Shown: piece after piece, positions 24,463 to 33,074 of the stretch
Position numbering within the stretch: the stretch's first letter is position 1
How the letters are laid out: each line of letters opens with the position of its first letter
NCBI RefSeq assembly: GCF_000376245.1
Contig: NZ_AQXM01000055.1
Location: 27,147 to 91,146 of the forward strand
Origin: Acaricomes phytoseiuli DSM 14247
GTDB lineage: Bacteria; Actinomycetota; Actinomycetes; Actinomycetales; Micrococcaceae
Direction of reading: 5' to 3'
Length of the DNA: 64,000 nt
Notes under the pieces: model-generated
The model's database searches: none
The model's input: the letters and a program-made list of their open reading frames with translations, nothing else
Told to the model about the DNA's origin: nothing
Position numbers and translations under genes: made by a program

Positions 24463-26376
24463 TCAGTCCTCCTCTTGCCACTGCGGGGTCAGATTCCGGG
24501 CCACCTGGATCAGATCATTGCTGACTCCGGAGGGCACCATGGGCCAGACCATCGCGTTCGGGCTCACCACGAAGTCCACCAGCACGGGGCGGTCGTTGAC
24601 CGCGAGCGCCTGCTCGATAACGGCGTCAATATCGGATTCCTGCTCGCAGCGGATCCCCACGCAGTCGTAGGCTTCGGCGAGCTTGACGAAGTCGGGCACC
24701 CGGATCGTGTCATGGCCGGTGTTGAGGTCCGTATTGGAGTAGCGGCTCTCGTAGAAGAGCGTCTGCCACTGCCGGACCATGCCGAGCGAAGAGTTGTTGA
24801 TCACCGCGACTTTGATCGGGATGTTGTTGATCCGGCAGGTTGCGAGCTCCTGATTGGTCATCTGAAAGCAGCCGTCGCCGTCGATCGCCCAGACCACGCG
24901 GTCGGGGTTGCCCACTTTGGCACCCATCGCCGCCGGCACCGCGTAGCCCATCGTGCCGGCACCGCCGGAGTTGAGCCAGGAATGGGGCCTTTCGTAGTTG
25001 ATGAACTGCGCCGCCCACATCTGATGCTGACCCACGCCGGAGACATAGACGCCTTCCGGGCCGGTGAGCGCTCCGATCCGCTGGATCACCTGCTGGGGTG
25101 CGATGAGGCCGTCCTCTGGCTCAGTCCAGCCGAGCGGGTAGGTGCTCCGTAGGCTATCTAGGAACCGCCACCAGGCGCTGAGATCCGAGGCGCCCGAACT
25201 GTCAAATTCGGCACGAACCGCGTCGGCGAGATCCGGCAGGATCTCCTTGACCGCGCCGACGATCGGCAGGTCCGCGAAGCGATTCTTGGAGATCTCGGCA
25301 GGGTCGATGTCGATGTGGATGACTTTGGCCTGCGCCGCGAAGCTGCTGAGCATCCCGGTCACCCGATCATCGAAACGGGTGCCCAGTGCGATGAGCAGAT
25401 CGGATTGCTGCAGCGCGGTGACCGCGGAGACCGAGCCGTGCATACCGGGCATGCCGAGATGTTGGGGGTGGGAATCCGGGAAGGCACCCCGTGCGGTCAG
25501 CGTTGTTACTACTGGAGCGCCGAGCAGTTCGGCGAGTTCCCGCAGCTCGGCCGAGGCATGCCCCTTGATGATTCCGCCGCCCACGTAGAAGGCCGGCCGC
25601 TGGGCGTGCTTGATCATCCGGGCGGCTTCGCGGAGCTGCTTGGCGTGGCCGCGCAGCACGGGCCGGTAGCCGGGAAGCTCGATGGTTGGCGGCCAGGAGA
25701 AGGTCATCTGGCTCTGCTGGGCGTCCTTGGCGATGTCCACGAGGACCGGGCCAGGGCGTCCGGTTGCCGCCAGATGAAAAGCCTCCGCGAGCACTCGCGG
25801 AATGTCCTGTGCATCGGTGACCAGATAGGAGTGCTTGGTGATCGGCATCGTGATCCCCACGATGTCGGCCTCCTGGAAGGCATCGGTGCCGATCACCGCG
25901 GAGGAGACCTGGCCGGTGATGGCGACGAGCGGCACGGAATCCATATGCGCATCCATGATCGCGGTCACGAGATTCGTCGCACCGGGGCCGGAAGTCGCTA
26001 CGCAGACCCCCACCTTGCCGGTGACCATGGCGTAGCCCTCTGCCGCGTGCCCTGCGCCCTGCTCATGCCGGACCAGGATGTGGTTCATCGAGGAGGCCAT
26101 GAGCGGATCATAGGTGGGCAGGATCGCACCCCCGGGGAGACCGAAGATATCGGTGACGCCGAGTTCTTCGAGCGATCGCACCACAGCGGCCGAACCGGTC
26201 ATCTGCTCTGGCACTACGGAGCCTCGCGGGCCGGGCACTAAGCTTCCCGGCTGCTCGGCTCGGCTCACGGACTTGGCTGGGCCACCGTGCTTGACGCCGC
26301 TCGCACCCCGGCTGGCCAGCAGTGCTGGGCTCGCCTGAGCGCTCGCGGAGGAGCCGGCGGTCGAACCTTCGCTCAT
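24463..26376 (-). CDS. ilvB: Acetolactate synthase large (catalytic) subunit
   Basis: IlvB is the thiamine-diphosphate enzyme that condenses pyruvate with pyruvate or 2-ketobutyrate. The three TPP-enzyme domains are complete: [15 protein letters not shown] with [15 protein letters not shown] (catalytic Glu), the central FAD domain, and [14 protein letters not shown], the GDG-N TPP motif. I chose the ATG at 26376 with AAAGG 8 nt upstream over a GTG three codons earlier. The product is 637 residues; the first 55 are a low-complexity S/G/A/P-rich extension. Transcription is controlled by the attenuator just upstream. Confidence 0.96.
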   Translation of the reverse strand: MSEGSTAGSSASAQASPALLASRGASGVKHGGPAKSVSRAEQPGSLVPGPRGSVVPEQMTGSAAVVRSLEELGVTDIFGLPGGAILPTYDPLMASSMNHILVRHEQGAGHAAEGYAMVTGKVGVCVATSGPGATNLVTAIMDAHMDSVPLVAITGQVSSAVIGTDAFQEADIVGITMPITKHSYLVTDAQDIPRVLAEAFHLAATGRPGPVLVDIAKDAQQSQMTFSWPPTIELPGYRPVLRGHAKQLREAARMIKHAQRPAFYVGGGIIKGHASAELRELAELLGAPVVTTLTARGAFPDSHPQHLGMPGMHGSVSAVTALQQSDLLIALGTRFDDRVTGMLSSFAAQAKVIHIDIDPAEISKNRFADLPIVGAVKEILPDLADAVRAEFDSSGASDLSAWWRFLDSLRSTYPLGWTEPEDGLIAPQQVIQRIGALTGPEGVYVSGVGQHQMWAAQFINYERPHSWLNSGGAGTMGYAVPAAMGAKVGNPDRVVWAIDGDGCFQMTNQELATCRINNIPIKVAVINNSSLGMVRQWQTLFYESRYSNTDLNTGHDTIRVPDFVKLAEAYDCVGIRCEQESDIDAVIEQALAVNDRPVLVDFVVSPNAMVWPMVPSGVSNDLIQVARNLTPQWQEED

Positions 26377-26508
26377 CGGACTCACCTTTCACTTCCTGCA
26401 TTCTGGCAGGCATCTGCCGGAACACTAGACCTAGTTCTCTGCGATGCCCAGCGGGCACCGTCGAGGAAACCTACGCCTGCATCCGGCGGTCAGTCGGAAG
26501 CAGCAATG

Positions 26509-26547
26509 AAAAAACCCCTCAGCCTGGTGAGGCTCTGAGAGGGGTTT
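26509..26547 (-). terminator. Attenuator terminator of the ilvB leader
   Basis: On the minus strand an AAACCCCTC/GAGGGGTTT stem with an inner AGCCT/AGGCT stem is followed by a run of six T. It lies between the leader peptide (stop at 26602) and ilvB (start 26376), where it can only serve to attenuate the ilvBNC transcript. The antiterminator partner is not certain by eye. Confidence 0.85.
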
Positions 26548-26601
26548 GCGCGTGCTCTGCAGCTCGGGCTATTACTAGCCGGACAGTGTGTGCCTTGTGG
26601 G

Positions 26602-26667
26602 CTAACCTGTCACGCGCTCGGCGACGAGGACGACGCCGAGAACCGAAATAATTCGCTCGAACTGCAT
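26602..26667 (-). CDS. ilvB leader peptide (branched-chain attenuation)
   Basis: A 21-codon frame beginning MQFERIISVLGVVLV holds nine Ile, Val or Leu codons in its first nineteen, eight of them in a block of ten. It precedes a T-run terminator and ilvB, exactly the arrangement of amino-acid attenuation. Ribosome stalling at the Ile/Val/Leu codons would favour read-through into ilvBNC. The ATG lies 6 nt after GAAACT and has no ribosome site, so it is probably leaderless. Confidence 0.85.
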   Translation of the reverse strand: MQFERIISVLGVVLVAERVTG

Positions 26668-26673
26668 GAAGTA

Positions 26674-26702
26674 AGTTTCATGCCTCGGCTTCTAGCTGTC
26701 AA
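26674..26702 (-). promoter_or_regulatory. Promoter of the ilvB leader
   Basis: TTGACA (26697-26702) and GAAACT (26674-26679) are 17 bp apart on the minus strand, and the leader ATG begins 6 nt after the -10 box. The -35 element is consensus; the -10 is weak but keeps the second A and final T. Confidence 0.6.
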
Positions 26703-26765
26703 ACACCCTAGTAGTCGTCTCACTATACGGACGCCCTATCCATTAAATGGACATTAACTAGAGCC

Positions 26766-28487
26766 CTAACCCGTATACGCCCCCTGCGCGGCCGAATGCA
26801 CGAGCTTGGCGTACTTGGCCAAAACCCCTTTGGTGTAGCGGGCCGGCAACGGCGCCCAGCCCTGGCGGCGACGAGCGAGCTCGGCCTCATCGACGAGCAA
26901 GTCGATGCTGCGCTCCGGGATATTGACGCGGATCCGATCGCCGTCCTGGAGGAACGCCACAGGGCCGCCATCCACGGCTTCCGGCGCAACATGCCCTATA
27001 CACAGGCCCGTGGTGCCGCCGGAGAAGCGGCCATCGGTCAGCAGCAGCACATCCTTACCCAGACCCGCGCCCTTGATCGCCGCGGTGATCGCGAGCATCT
27101 CCCGCATGCCGGGGCCGCCTTTGGGGCCTTCATAGCGGATCACGACGACATCCCCGGACTGGATCTCGCCATTGGTCAGCGCATCCATGGCCGCCCGCTC
27201 CCGTTCGAAGACCCTAGCCGGCCCTTCGAACACCTCGGCATCGAAGCCCGCGGTCTTCACCACGGCGCCCTCCGGGGCCAAGCTGCCATGCAGAATCGTC
27301 AGCCCGCCGGTGGCGTGAATCGGGTTGTCCAGGTCCCGGACCACATCGCCGTCCAGGCCTTCGAGGTCCAGCTCAGCCAGGTTCTCGGCCACGGTCTTAC
27401 CGGTCACCGTCAGCGCATCCCCGTGCAGCAGACCGGCATCGAGCAGGGCCTTCATGACCACCGGCACCCCGCCGACCCGGTCGAAGTCCAGGGCGACGAA
27501 CTGCCCGAAAGGCTTCACATCGGCCAGATGCGGCGAGCGCTTCCCGATCTCGGTGAAGTCCTCCAAGCTCAGCTCGACTCCGGCCTCCTTGGCGATCGCC
27601 AGCAGGTGCAGCACGGCGTTAGTGGAACCGCCCAGCACCATCGCCACGGTCGCCGCGTTCTCGAAGGCTTTACGAGTAAGGATATCGCCCGTGGTGATGC
27701 CCTGGCGCAGCATCTCCACCACGGCCTCCCCGGACTTGCGGGCGAAGTAATCACGCCGGCGGTCCGTGGCCATCGGCGAGGCAGAACCGGGAAGGCTCAT
27801 ACCCAGGGCTTCGGCGACGCAGGCCATGGTGTTGGCTGTGTACATCCCGCCGCAGGCGCCCTCCCCCGGCGCGAAAGCGCATTCCACCCGCCGGAGATCA
27901 TCGCGGCTCATCGTGCCCGCCTTGCAGGCACCGACGGCCTCGAAAGAGTCGATGATGGTGATCTCGCGTTCGCTGCCGTCACTGAGCTTCACCCTTCCGG
28001 GCAGAATGGACCCGGCGTAGACGAAAACACTCGCGAGATCGAGCCGAGCCGCGGCCATGAGCATTCCGGGCAGTGATTTATCGCAGCCCGCCAGCAATAC
28101 TGTGCCATCGAGTCTCTCCGCCATAACCACGGTCTCCACGCTGTCTGCGATGACCTCGCGGGAGACCAGGGAGAAATGCATGCCCTCATGGCCCATGGAG
28201 ATCCCATCGGAGACCGAGATCGTGCCGAATTGCAGCGGGAAGCCCCCTGCGGCATGCACACCGGTCTTGCTGGCCTGCGCGAGCCGCTCCAGGGAAAGGT
28301 TGCAGGGCGTGATCTCATTCCAGCTGGAGGCGACGCCGATCTGCGGCTTCTCCCAGTCGTCGTCCCCCATACCGACGGCGCGGAGCATGCCCCGGCTCGT
28401 AGTCGCTTCGATGCCATCCGTCACGGCACGGCTGCGGGGTTTGATATCTGGTGTGCTGTCCGTAGGAGCCTCAGCATCGGCGTTCAT
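26766..28487 (-). CDS. ilvD: Dihydroxy-acid dehydratase
   Basis: IlvD dehydrates dihydroxyisovalerate and dihydroxymethylvalerate, the third common step of Ile/Val synthesis. The 573-residue protein has the iron-sulfur cysteines in [20 protein letters not shown] and [14 protein letters not shown]. The ATG at 28487 lies 6 nt after a TAGACT box, so the transcript is probably leaderless. It is transcribed toward ilvB on the same strand, but the ilvB leader has its own promoter, so the two need not share an mRNA. Confidence 0.97.
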   Translation of the reverse strand: MNADAEAPTDSTPDIKPRSRAVTDGIEATTSRGMLRAVGMGDDDWEKPQIGVASSWNEITPCNLSLERLAQASKTGVHAAGGFPLQFGTISVSDGISMGHEGMHFSLVSREVIADSVETVVMAERLDGTVLLAGCDKSLPGMLMAAARLDLASVFVYAGSILPGRVKLSDGSEREITIIDSFEAVGACKAGTMSRDDLRRVECAFAPGEGACGGMYTANTMACVAEALGMSLPGSASPMATDRRRDYFARKSGEAVVEMLRQGITTGDILTRKAFENAATVAMVLGGSTNAVLHLLAIAKEAGVELSLEDFTEIGKRSPHLADVKPFGQFVALDFDRVGGVPVVMKALLDAGLLHGDALTVTGKTVAENLAELDLEGLDGDVVRDLDNPIHATGGLTILHGSLAPEGAVVKTAGFDAEVFEGPARVFERERAAMDALTNGEIQSGDVVVIRYEGPKGGPGMREMLAITAAIKGAGLGKDVLLLTDGRFSGGTTGLCIGHVAPEAVDGGPVAFLQDGDRIRVNIPERSIDLLVDEAELARRRQGWAPLPARYTKGVLAKYAKLVHSAAQGAYTG

Positions 28488-28557
28488 GAGGCGAGTCTAT
28501 GCCTGGGCCGAGGCGCCGCCGAATCGTGCCGCCTCTATGACGCCCCACCCCGTCGCC

Positions 28558-28629
28558 CGTTTTTGATGCCTTCCGTGACTTTTGATGGTCTACGGACCGC
28601 ATCAAAAGTCACGGAAGGTATCAAAAACG
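28558..28629. repeat. Long inverted repeat, family A copy 2
   Basis: Arms of 30 bp (28558-28587 and 28600-28629, one wobble) with a 12-nt loop. The core TTTTGATGCCTTCCGTGACT is identical to the hairpin at 10657-10730. This copy lies between the divergent ilvD and tRNA-Lys genes, upstream of both promoters, so it is not placed as a terminator of either neighbour. Confidence 0.88.
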
Positions 28630-28694
28630 AGGGGAAGTCGGTCGATTTCGTGGATGCCTCCGCGAGCAGGTAACATTACATGTCGTTGCAGAAC

Positions 28695-28767
28695 GCACCT
28701 CTAGCTCAACTGGCAGAGCAATTGACTCTTAATCAATGGGTTCCGGGTTCGAGTCCCGGGGGGTGCA
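28695..28767 (+). tRNA. tRNA-Lys (anticodon CTT)
   Basis: A 73-nt cloverleaf: acceptor GCACCTC pairs with GGGGTGC, the anticodon arm is ATTGA-CTCTTAA-TCAAT with CTT in the loop, and the T arm has GGTTCGAGTCC. The CCA end is not encoded. A terminator follows 10 nt later. Confidence 0.96.
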
Positions 28768-28776
28768 CAGAGCAGT

Positions 28777-28814
28777 ATAGAGTCTCGTCACTTGGGTGAC
28801 GGGACTCTATTTTT
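28777..28814 (+). terminator. Intrinsic terminator of tRNA-Lys
   Basis: A 15-bp stem (28777-28791 with 28796-28810, one wobble) with a TTGG loop is followed by TTTT. It may also serve the convergent MBL-fold gene ending at 28836. Confidence 0.9.
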
Positions 28815-28835
28815 ATGCGTTTTCAGACCTCGACT

Positions 28836-29492
28836 TCAGATCTCGATGCTCTCCCCGGGCCTCAGATGCTGGTACTGGATACCGTAGAGCCCTGCGATCT
28901 GGGTGAGCATCCGCTCCATCACGCTGAACCCGATATCGCTGAGCAAGGCGTCATGGATCTGGTAGACCATAGGGGCTCGCACCGCCGTGACGAAGTCGAT
29001 CATCTCCGACATTTTGGCCCACGGAGCGTGCAATGGCACCAGAAGTGTCTGCACCTGGATGTCCTCTGGAACGATGAGCGCATCACCGGGGTGGTAGACC
29101 TTGCCGTCGATCACATACCCCAGATTGGCGACGATCGGCACGCGCGGGTGGATCAGGGCGTGCTGGCCGCCATAAGCGTGTACGGTGAAGCCCGCCGTCT
29201 CAAACTCCTCACCCGGTTCGACCGTTTTGATCTGCCCGGAAACCTCCGGTGCTGCTTCACCAAGCTGCTTCGTCACCGATCCGGGTGCGTGGAGCAGCAG
29301 ATCCGGATCAGCCTGGAGCGCTGCAGTCACCGCATCGATATCGATATGATCCATGTGCTCATGGGTGACCAGAACAGCATTCACACCGGATAACGCCGTC
29401 TCCAGCTCCGAGAAAGAGCCCGGGTCGAACACAATGGCTTTTCCGTCTTTCTCGAGCTTGACGCATGCATGGGTGAATTTCGTGAGGCGCAT
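28836..29492 (-). CDS. MBL-fold metal-dependent hydrolase
   Basis: The 218-residue protein has the metallo-beta-lactamase motif THEHMDHID near residue 44, further His residues in GGQHALIHP and the metal-bridging Asp in YHPGDALI. It resembles UlaG-like or general L-ascorbate-type MBL hydrolases, a group with many substrates, so no reaction is assigned. The ATG at 29492 follows TAGTGT by 6 nt (GGAAGC between), consistent with a leaderless start. It stands alone. Confidence 0.85.
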   Translation of the reverse strand: MRLTKFTHACVKLEKDGKAIVFDPGSFSELETALSGVNAVLVTHEHMDHIDIDAVTAALQADPDLLLHAPGSVTKQLGEAAPEVSGQIKTVEPGEEFETAGFTVHAYGGQHALIHPRVPIVANLGYVIDGKVYHPGDALIVPEDIQVQTLLVPLHAPWAKMSEMIDFVTAVRAPMVYQIHDALLSDIGFSVMERMLTQIAGLYGIQYQHLRPGESIEI

Positions 29493-29656
29493 GCTTCCAC
29501 ACTACGCCTGTGCAGTAATCCTGCGATTCCACCGCCTACTTACAGGCTAACCCCAGCAAACCGGGAGGGGCAGCCGGCAGTATAACTGATAGCCTTAATG
29601 AACGGGGTGGAGAACGTCCCGGCAGAATCTGCGAGTATCAGCACTGAGGGGTTGTC

Positions 29657-30229
29657 ATGACACAATCGCCCACCGGCCCGACCTCGGTACAGAGCCCCAT
29701 AAAAGAACAGCGTGTCACAAAACAGCGACTCGCGGTCAGCGCGGCTTTGGACCAGTTAGAGGATTTCGTCAGCACGCAGGAGCTGCACCGCATTCTGCAT
29801 GATCAGGGAGCCACAGTCTCCCTGGCCACTTCTTATCGGATTCTGCAGTCTATGGCTGAAGAAGGCGCGATCGATGTGCTGCGCACCGAGGACGGTGAGG
29901 CGATCTACCGTCGTTGCGCAGCGACAACGCACCACCATCATCTGGTCTGCAAAGAGTGCGGCAAAGCCGTGGAGATCGAAGCCCCCGAGGTGGAGAGCTG
30001 GGCGAGGCAGGTCGCCCAGCAGCAGGGTTTCCGCGAAGTCAGTCATGTGCTCGAAATGATCGGGGTATGCACTGACTGCGATCCTCTACCCTTAGGCAGC
30101 ACTACCGGCGGGGCTCCGACTCTGCGTGCCGCCGGCACCGCGGGCGGAGTGCTTGCGCTTCCAGGCGATGAGACGGCAGATCACATAGATCATGAAGGAA
30201 AGCGTGGTCACATAGGGGCTGACCGGTAA
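29657..30229 (+). CDS. zur: Fur-family zinc uptake regulator (Zur)
   Basis: The N-terminal winged helix (STQELHRILHDQGATVSLATSYRIL) and C-terminal dimerisation domain are typical of Fur proteins. Structural zinc pairs CKEC (residues 98, 101) and CTDC (138, 141) and the HHHHLVC segment are present. Next to znuABC and with a Zur box before znuA, it is best called Zur. The start has GAGGGG 5 nt upstream. The protein should end near residue 145, but the frame stays open for about 45 more residues, running antisense through the last 138 bp of znuB. The tail is G/A/D-rich and unlike the family, so a lost stop codon is likely. Confidence 0.88.
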   Translation: MTQSPTGPTSVQSPIKEQRVTKQRLAVSAALDQLEDFVSTQELHRILHDQGATVSLATSYRILQSMAEEGAIDVLRTEDGEAIYRRCAATTHHHHLVCKECGKAVEIEAPEVESWARQVAQQQGFREVSHVLEMIGVCTDCDPLPLGSTTGGAPTLRAAGTAGGVLALPGDETADHIDHEGKRGHIGADR

Positions 30230-31003
30230 CGTGCTGCCCAGTGCCAGCAGGATGCCGCCGACTACTGCGGTGAGGGCGAAGAGCACGCTGAGCAGCACCA
30301 CGAGCCGAGGCGTGGCCGTCAGCTGCATGGCCGCCGCCGCAGGGGTGATCAGCAGCGCAAGAACCAGCAGCGCTCCCACGATCTGGAGCGATAGCGCGAC
30401 GGAGATCCCGAGTAGAAGCATGAAAAGCAGTGAGAGCGCGCGCACGGGAACGCCACGGGCTTCTGCGATTTCCGCGTCCGCACTGGCGAAAGTCAGCGGC
30501 CGCCAGATCACCGCGAGCGCCACGATCACGATCAAGGCGGTCATCGCCAGTACTCCCAGTTGCGCTGAGTCGACCGCTACGATCTGCCCGGTCAGCAGGC
30601 CGAATTTATTGGCCGAACGTCCCGGGTACAAAGAGATGAATAGGATGCCCAAGCCCAACCCGAAGGGCATCAGCACGCCGATAATCGAGTTCCGGTCCCT
30701 CGCCCGGACGCCGAGCAGGCCGATGACCCCGGCAGCGGTGATCGACCCGATGAGCGAGCCGGTGATCACATCGAAGCCCAGCAAGAGGGCCAGCGCCGCT
30801 CCCGCGAAGGAGAGCTCCGCGATGCCGTGCACCGCGAAAGCCAGATCTCGCATCATCACGAAAATGCCAATCAGACCGCCGAGCAGTCCGAGCACGGCTC
30901 CCGCGAGGAGTGAATCCCGGAATAACGGAACCAGTTCCCCGTAATCGGAGAAGTCGATAAATGCGCCGAATATCTGTTCCCAGGTCACCGTCAGCGCCCC
31001 CAA
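30092..31003 (-). CDS. znuB: Zinc ABC transporter permease
   Basis: A 303-residue ABC-3 family permease with about eight membrane helices, the subunit that carries zinc across the membrane in ZnuABC. The region VHGIAELSFAGAALALLLG and the GVLMPFGLGLGILF helix are typical. It overlaps the end of znuC by 13 bp, so it is translationally coupled. The last 15-20 residues after AWKRKHSA form a G/S-rich tail. It ends inside the convergent zur gene, a 138-bp overlap. Confidence 0.92.
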   Translation of the reverse strand: MGALTVTWEQIFGAFIDFSDYGELVPLFRDSLLAGAVLGLLGGLIGIFVMMRDLAFAVHGIAELSFAGAALALLLGFDVITGSLIGSITAAGVIGLLGVRARDRNSIIGVLMPFGLGLGILFISLYPGRSANKFGLLTGQIVAVDSAQLGVLAMTALIVIVALAVIWRPLTFASADAEIAEARGVPVRALSLLFMLLLGISVALSLQIVGALLVLALLITPAAAAMQLTATPRLVVLLSVLFALTAVVGGILLALGSTLPVSPYVTTLSFMIYVICRLIAWKRKHSARGAGGTQSRSPAGSAA

Positions 31004-31821
31004 CTGCCGGAGGTCAGATCATCGTGCGGGGAATGGTGGTGATGGGTGGTTGCATCCGGATGACCGGAGACCAGGATCCTGCCATTGCTGCGAAGCACAT
31101 CGATCGGCGTCTGGTACAAATCGCTGAGCACCTCCGAGGTCATGACTTCATCGGGCGTGCCCATTTGGAATCGGCCGCCGGCTAGGTAGAGCACTCTGTC
31201 GACGTAATCGATGATGGGGTTGATCTCATGGGTCACGAAGACGACTGCTGCACCGGCCTCATGGGCCTGTCGAGCCACCAGCGTGCTCACCGCACGCTGG
31301 TGGTTCAGATCCAGGGAGAGCAGCGGCTCATCGCAGAGCAGGAGTTTCGGGTCGGTAGCCAGGGCCTGAGCGATGCGTAGTCGCTGCTGTTCACCGCCGG
31401 AGAGTAAACCCACCGGAGCATCTGCGTAATGGCTGGCTCCGACATCCGCCAACAATTGATCGACGCGGCCATTCCGGGCTCTTTTGGTGCCCGGGAGGCT
31501 GAACCCCCAGCGATTCCCGTCGAGCCCGAGACCCACCAGATCCCGAGAGCGCAAAGGGGTCTGCGCGGGGAAGCCTTTCTGCTGCGGAACATAGCCCACC
31601 TCATCGCGACTCTGGCAGGGAGGCCGGCCCGTGATCTGCACGGTGCCCGAGCTCAACGGCTGCAGGCCCAGGAGCACCTTGAGGAAGCTGGTCTTACCGC
31701 TGCCATTGGGGCCGAGCACGGCGAAGAACTCACCGGCGCGTACCGCGAGATTGAGATCATGCCAGAGGACGCGTTCGCCGAAAGACAGCGAAGCCTCGTG
31801 GAGCCGGAGAACATCGTCCAT
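30991..31821 (-). CDS. znuC: Zinc ABC transporter ATP-binding protein
   Basis: The 276-residue ATPase has Walker A GPNGSGKT, signature [15 protein letters not shown] and Walker B LLLCDEPLLSLD. The C terminus has a histidine cluster (TTHHHHSPHDD) that could bind zinc on the cytoplasmic side. The ATG at 31821 lies 64 bp after the znuA stop; znuB follows with overlap. It powers the ZnuAB importer. Confidence 0.93.
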   Translation of the reverse strand: MDDVLRLHEASLSFGERVLWHDLNLAVRAGEFFAVLGPNGSGKTSFLKVLLGLQPLSSGTVQITGRPPCQSRDEVGYVPQQKGFPAQTPLRSRDLVGLGLDGNRWGFSLPGTKRARNGRVDQLLADVGASHYADAPVGLLSGGEQQRLRIAQALATDPKLLLCDEPLLSLDLNHQRAVSTLVARQAHEAGAAVVFVTHEINPIIDYVDRVLYLAGGRFQMGTPDEVMTSEVLSDLYQTPIDVLRSNGRILVSGHPDATTHHHHSPHDDLTSGSWGR

Positions 31822-31884
31822 AAAAGCCCTCTTTCGAATACCCGGAACTAACCTAAATCACCGGAAACGTTAGCGCGTTCGAAC

Positions 31885-32889
31885 TCAGGCCAGCGCCGCG
31901 CGCAGGTTCTCAATATTGCCACGCATCCAGCTCACATAGTCTTCGCCCTCGGGAAGCGTCTCAGTGAAGTTGACCACCGGGACCCCGGCGTTTTGAGCCG
32001 CTTCCCGGAGTTGCTGGGTCTGATCCGTTTCAGTTTGCTGGTTGTACGCGAGCAATCGGACCTGGCGATCAGTAATGAGCGCGGTGGCGTCCCGGAGCAC
32101 CAGGGCCGGCACATCCGACTCCGATTCCACCGCACGGCTGAACTCCACGGGCGTGCGGTCCACCAGCCCGGCCTGCTCCAGCAAATACTGCGGAACGGGC
32201 TCTGTCATCGCAATCGGCTCGCCCTCAGCATTGCCTTTAATAGCCGCAACCTCTGTTTCGAGACCTTGCAGCTCATCTTTCAAGGTCTGCGCCCGCTGCG
32301 CGAACCCCTCGGCCGCTTTGGGCTGCTTGCTGGAGAATTCAGTGGCGAGCGCGTCGGTCAGTTTGATCATCGTCGGGATCGAATACCAGAGGTGCTCATT
32401 GAACTCGCCGTGGTCATGCGATCCGTGCTCATCAGCGCCGTGGTCATGGTCATGCGACTCTTCTTCAGCTGGCTCCTCGGAGGCCGATCGCAACCCGGAG
32501 ATTTCGACAACATCGATCATGGACTGATCGGCCTCCCCCTCGGCGAGACGAGTCAGGAAATCGTCGTAGCCCCCGCCGTTGCGGATGATCACCTCCGCCC
32601 GGCTGACCATGAGCCGGTCCTGAGCCGAGGCTTCATAGGAGTGCGGATCCTGCACGGTATTAGTGATCAGGGAGTTCACGGAAACCCGGTCTCCGCCCAC
32701 TGCCTCAGCGAGACTGCCGTAGACATTAGTAGATGAGACGACCTGGATCATCTCCGCGGCATCGCTGCTCGCGCTCTGCTCTCCCTGGCCCTGATTGAGG
32801 GTGCCGCAGCCGGTGACCGCCAGACCGGTGACCGCCACGGCGGATAGTAGCTTCAAACCGCTCTTAACCTGCAAATGCGCGAAGCGCAT
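31885..32889 (-). CDS. znuA: Zinc-binding lipoprotein of the ZnuABC importer
   Basis: A 334-residue cluster A-I solute-binding protein. The N terminus is a lipoprotein signal with lipobox AVTGC. A His/Asp/Glu-rich loop (SHDHDHGADEHGSHDHGE) in the middle is the zinc-sensing loop characteristic of ZnuA rather than manganese-binding homologues. Metal-site regions DPHSYE and NEHLWYS are present. GAGG lies 7 nt before the ATG. It is first in znuA-znuC-znuB, about 115 nt after the Zur-controlled promoter; the leader contains a 9-bp hairpin near 32962-32985. Confidence 0.93.
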   Translation of the reverse strand: MRFAHLQVKSGLKLLSAVAVTGLAVTGCGTLNQGQGEQSASSDAAEMIQVVSSTNVYGSLAEAVGGDRVSVNSLITNTVQDPHSYEASAQDRLMVSRAEVIIRNGGGYDDFLTRLAEGEADQSMIDVVEISGLRSASEEPAEEESHDHDHGADEHGSHDHGEFNEHLWYSIPTMIKLTDALATEFSSKQPKAAEGFAQRAQTLKDELQGLETEVAAIKGNAEGEPIAMTEPVPQYLLEQAGLVDRTPVEFSRAVESESDVPALVLRDATALITDRQVRLLAYNQQTETDQTQQLREAAQNAGVPVVNFTETLPEGEDYVSWMRGNIENLRAALA

Positions 32890-33003
32890 AGGTTACCTCA
32901 GTTCTAATTTTGAGTTCCGTCCAGTTTCATCCGATGAGCTGTTGCGCATAGATGTGCTCCCGGCTTCAGAGAACTAGCTCTGAAGCGCAAGGAAAGGCAC
33001 TAT

Positions 33004-33054
33004 TGACCAGCATAGAGTAATTGAGAACGATTCTCAATTACTCTATGCTGGTCA
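33004..33054 (-). promoter_or_regulatory. Zur box and znuA promoter inside a 51-bp palindrome
   Basis: Perfect 24-bp arms (33004-33027, 33031-33054) flank CGA. The centre, TGAGAACGATTCTCA (33022-33036), matches the actinobacterial Zur box. On the minus strand TTGAGA (33032-33037) and TATGCT (33009-33014) are 17 bp apart, giving a good promoter for znuACB overlapped by the box. By symmetry an identical promoter points the other way (TATGCT 33044-33049). The stem also lies just after the stop of the preceding gene, so it could double as its terminator. Confidence 0.82.
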
Positions 33055-33074
33055 GCCCCTTCGGAACTCCGGGC

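Noticed and set aside
29657..30229. Calling the Fur-family gene an iron (Fur) or peroxide (PerR) regulator
   Set aside because: The adjacent znuABC genes, the His-rich ZnuA loop and the Zur box make zinc far more likely.
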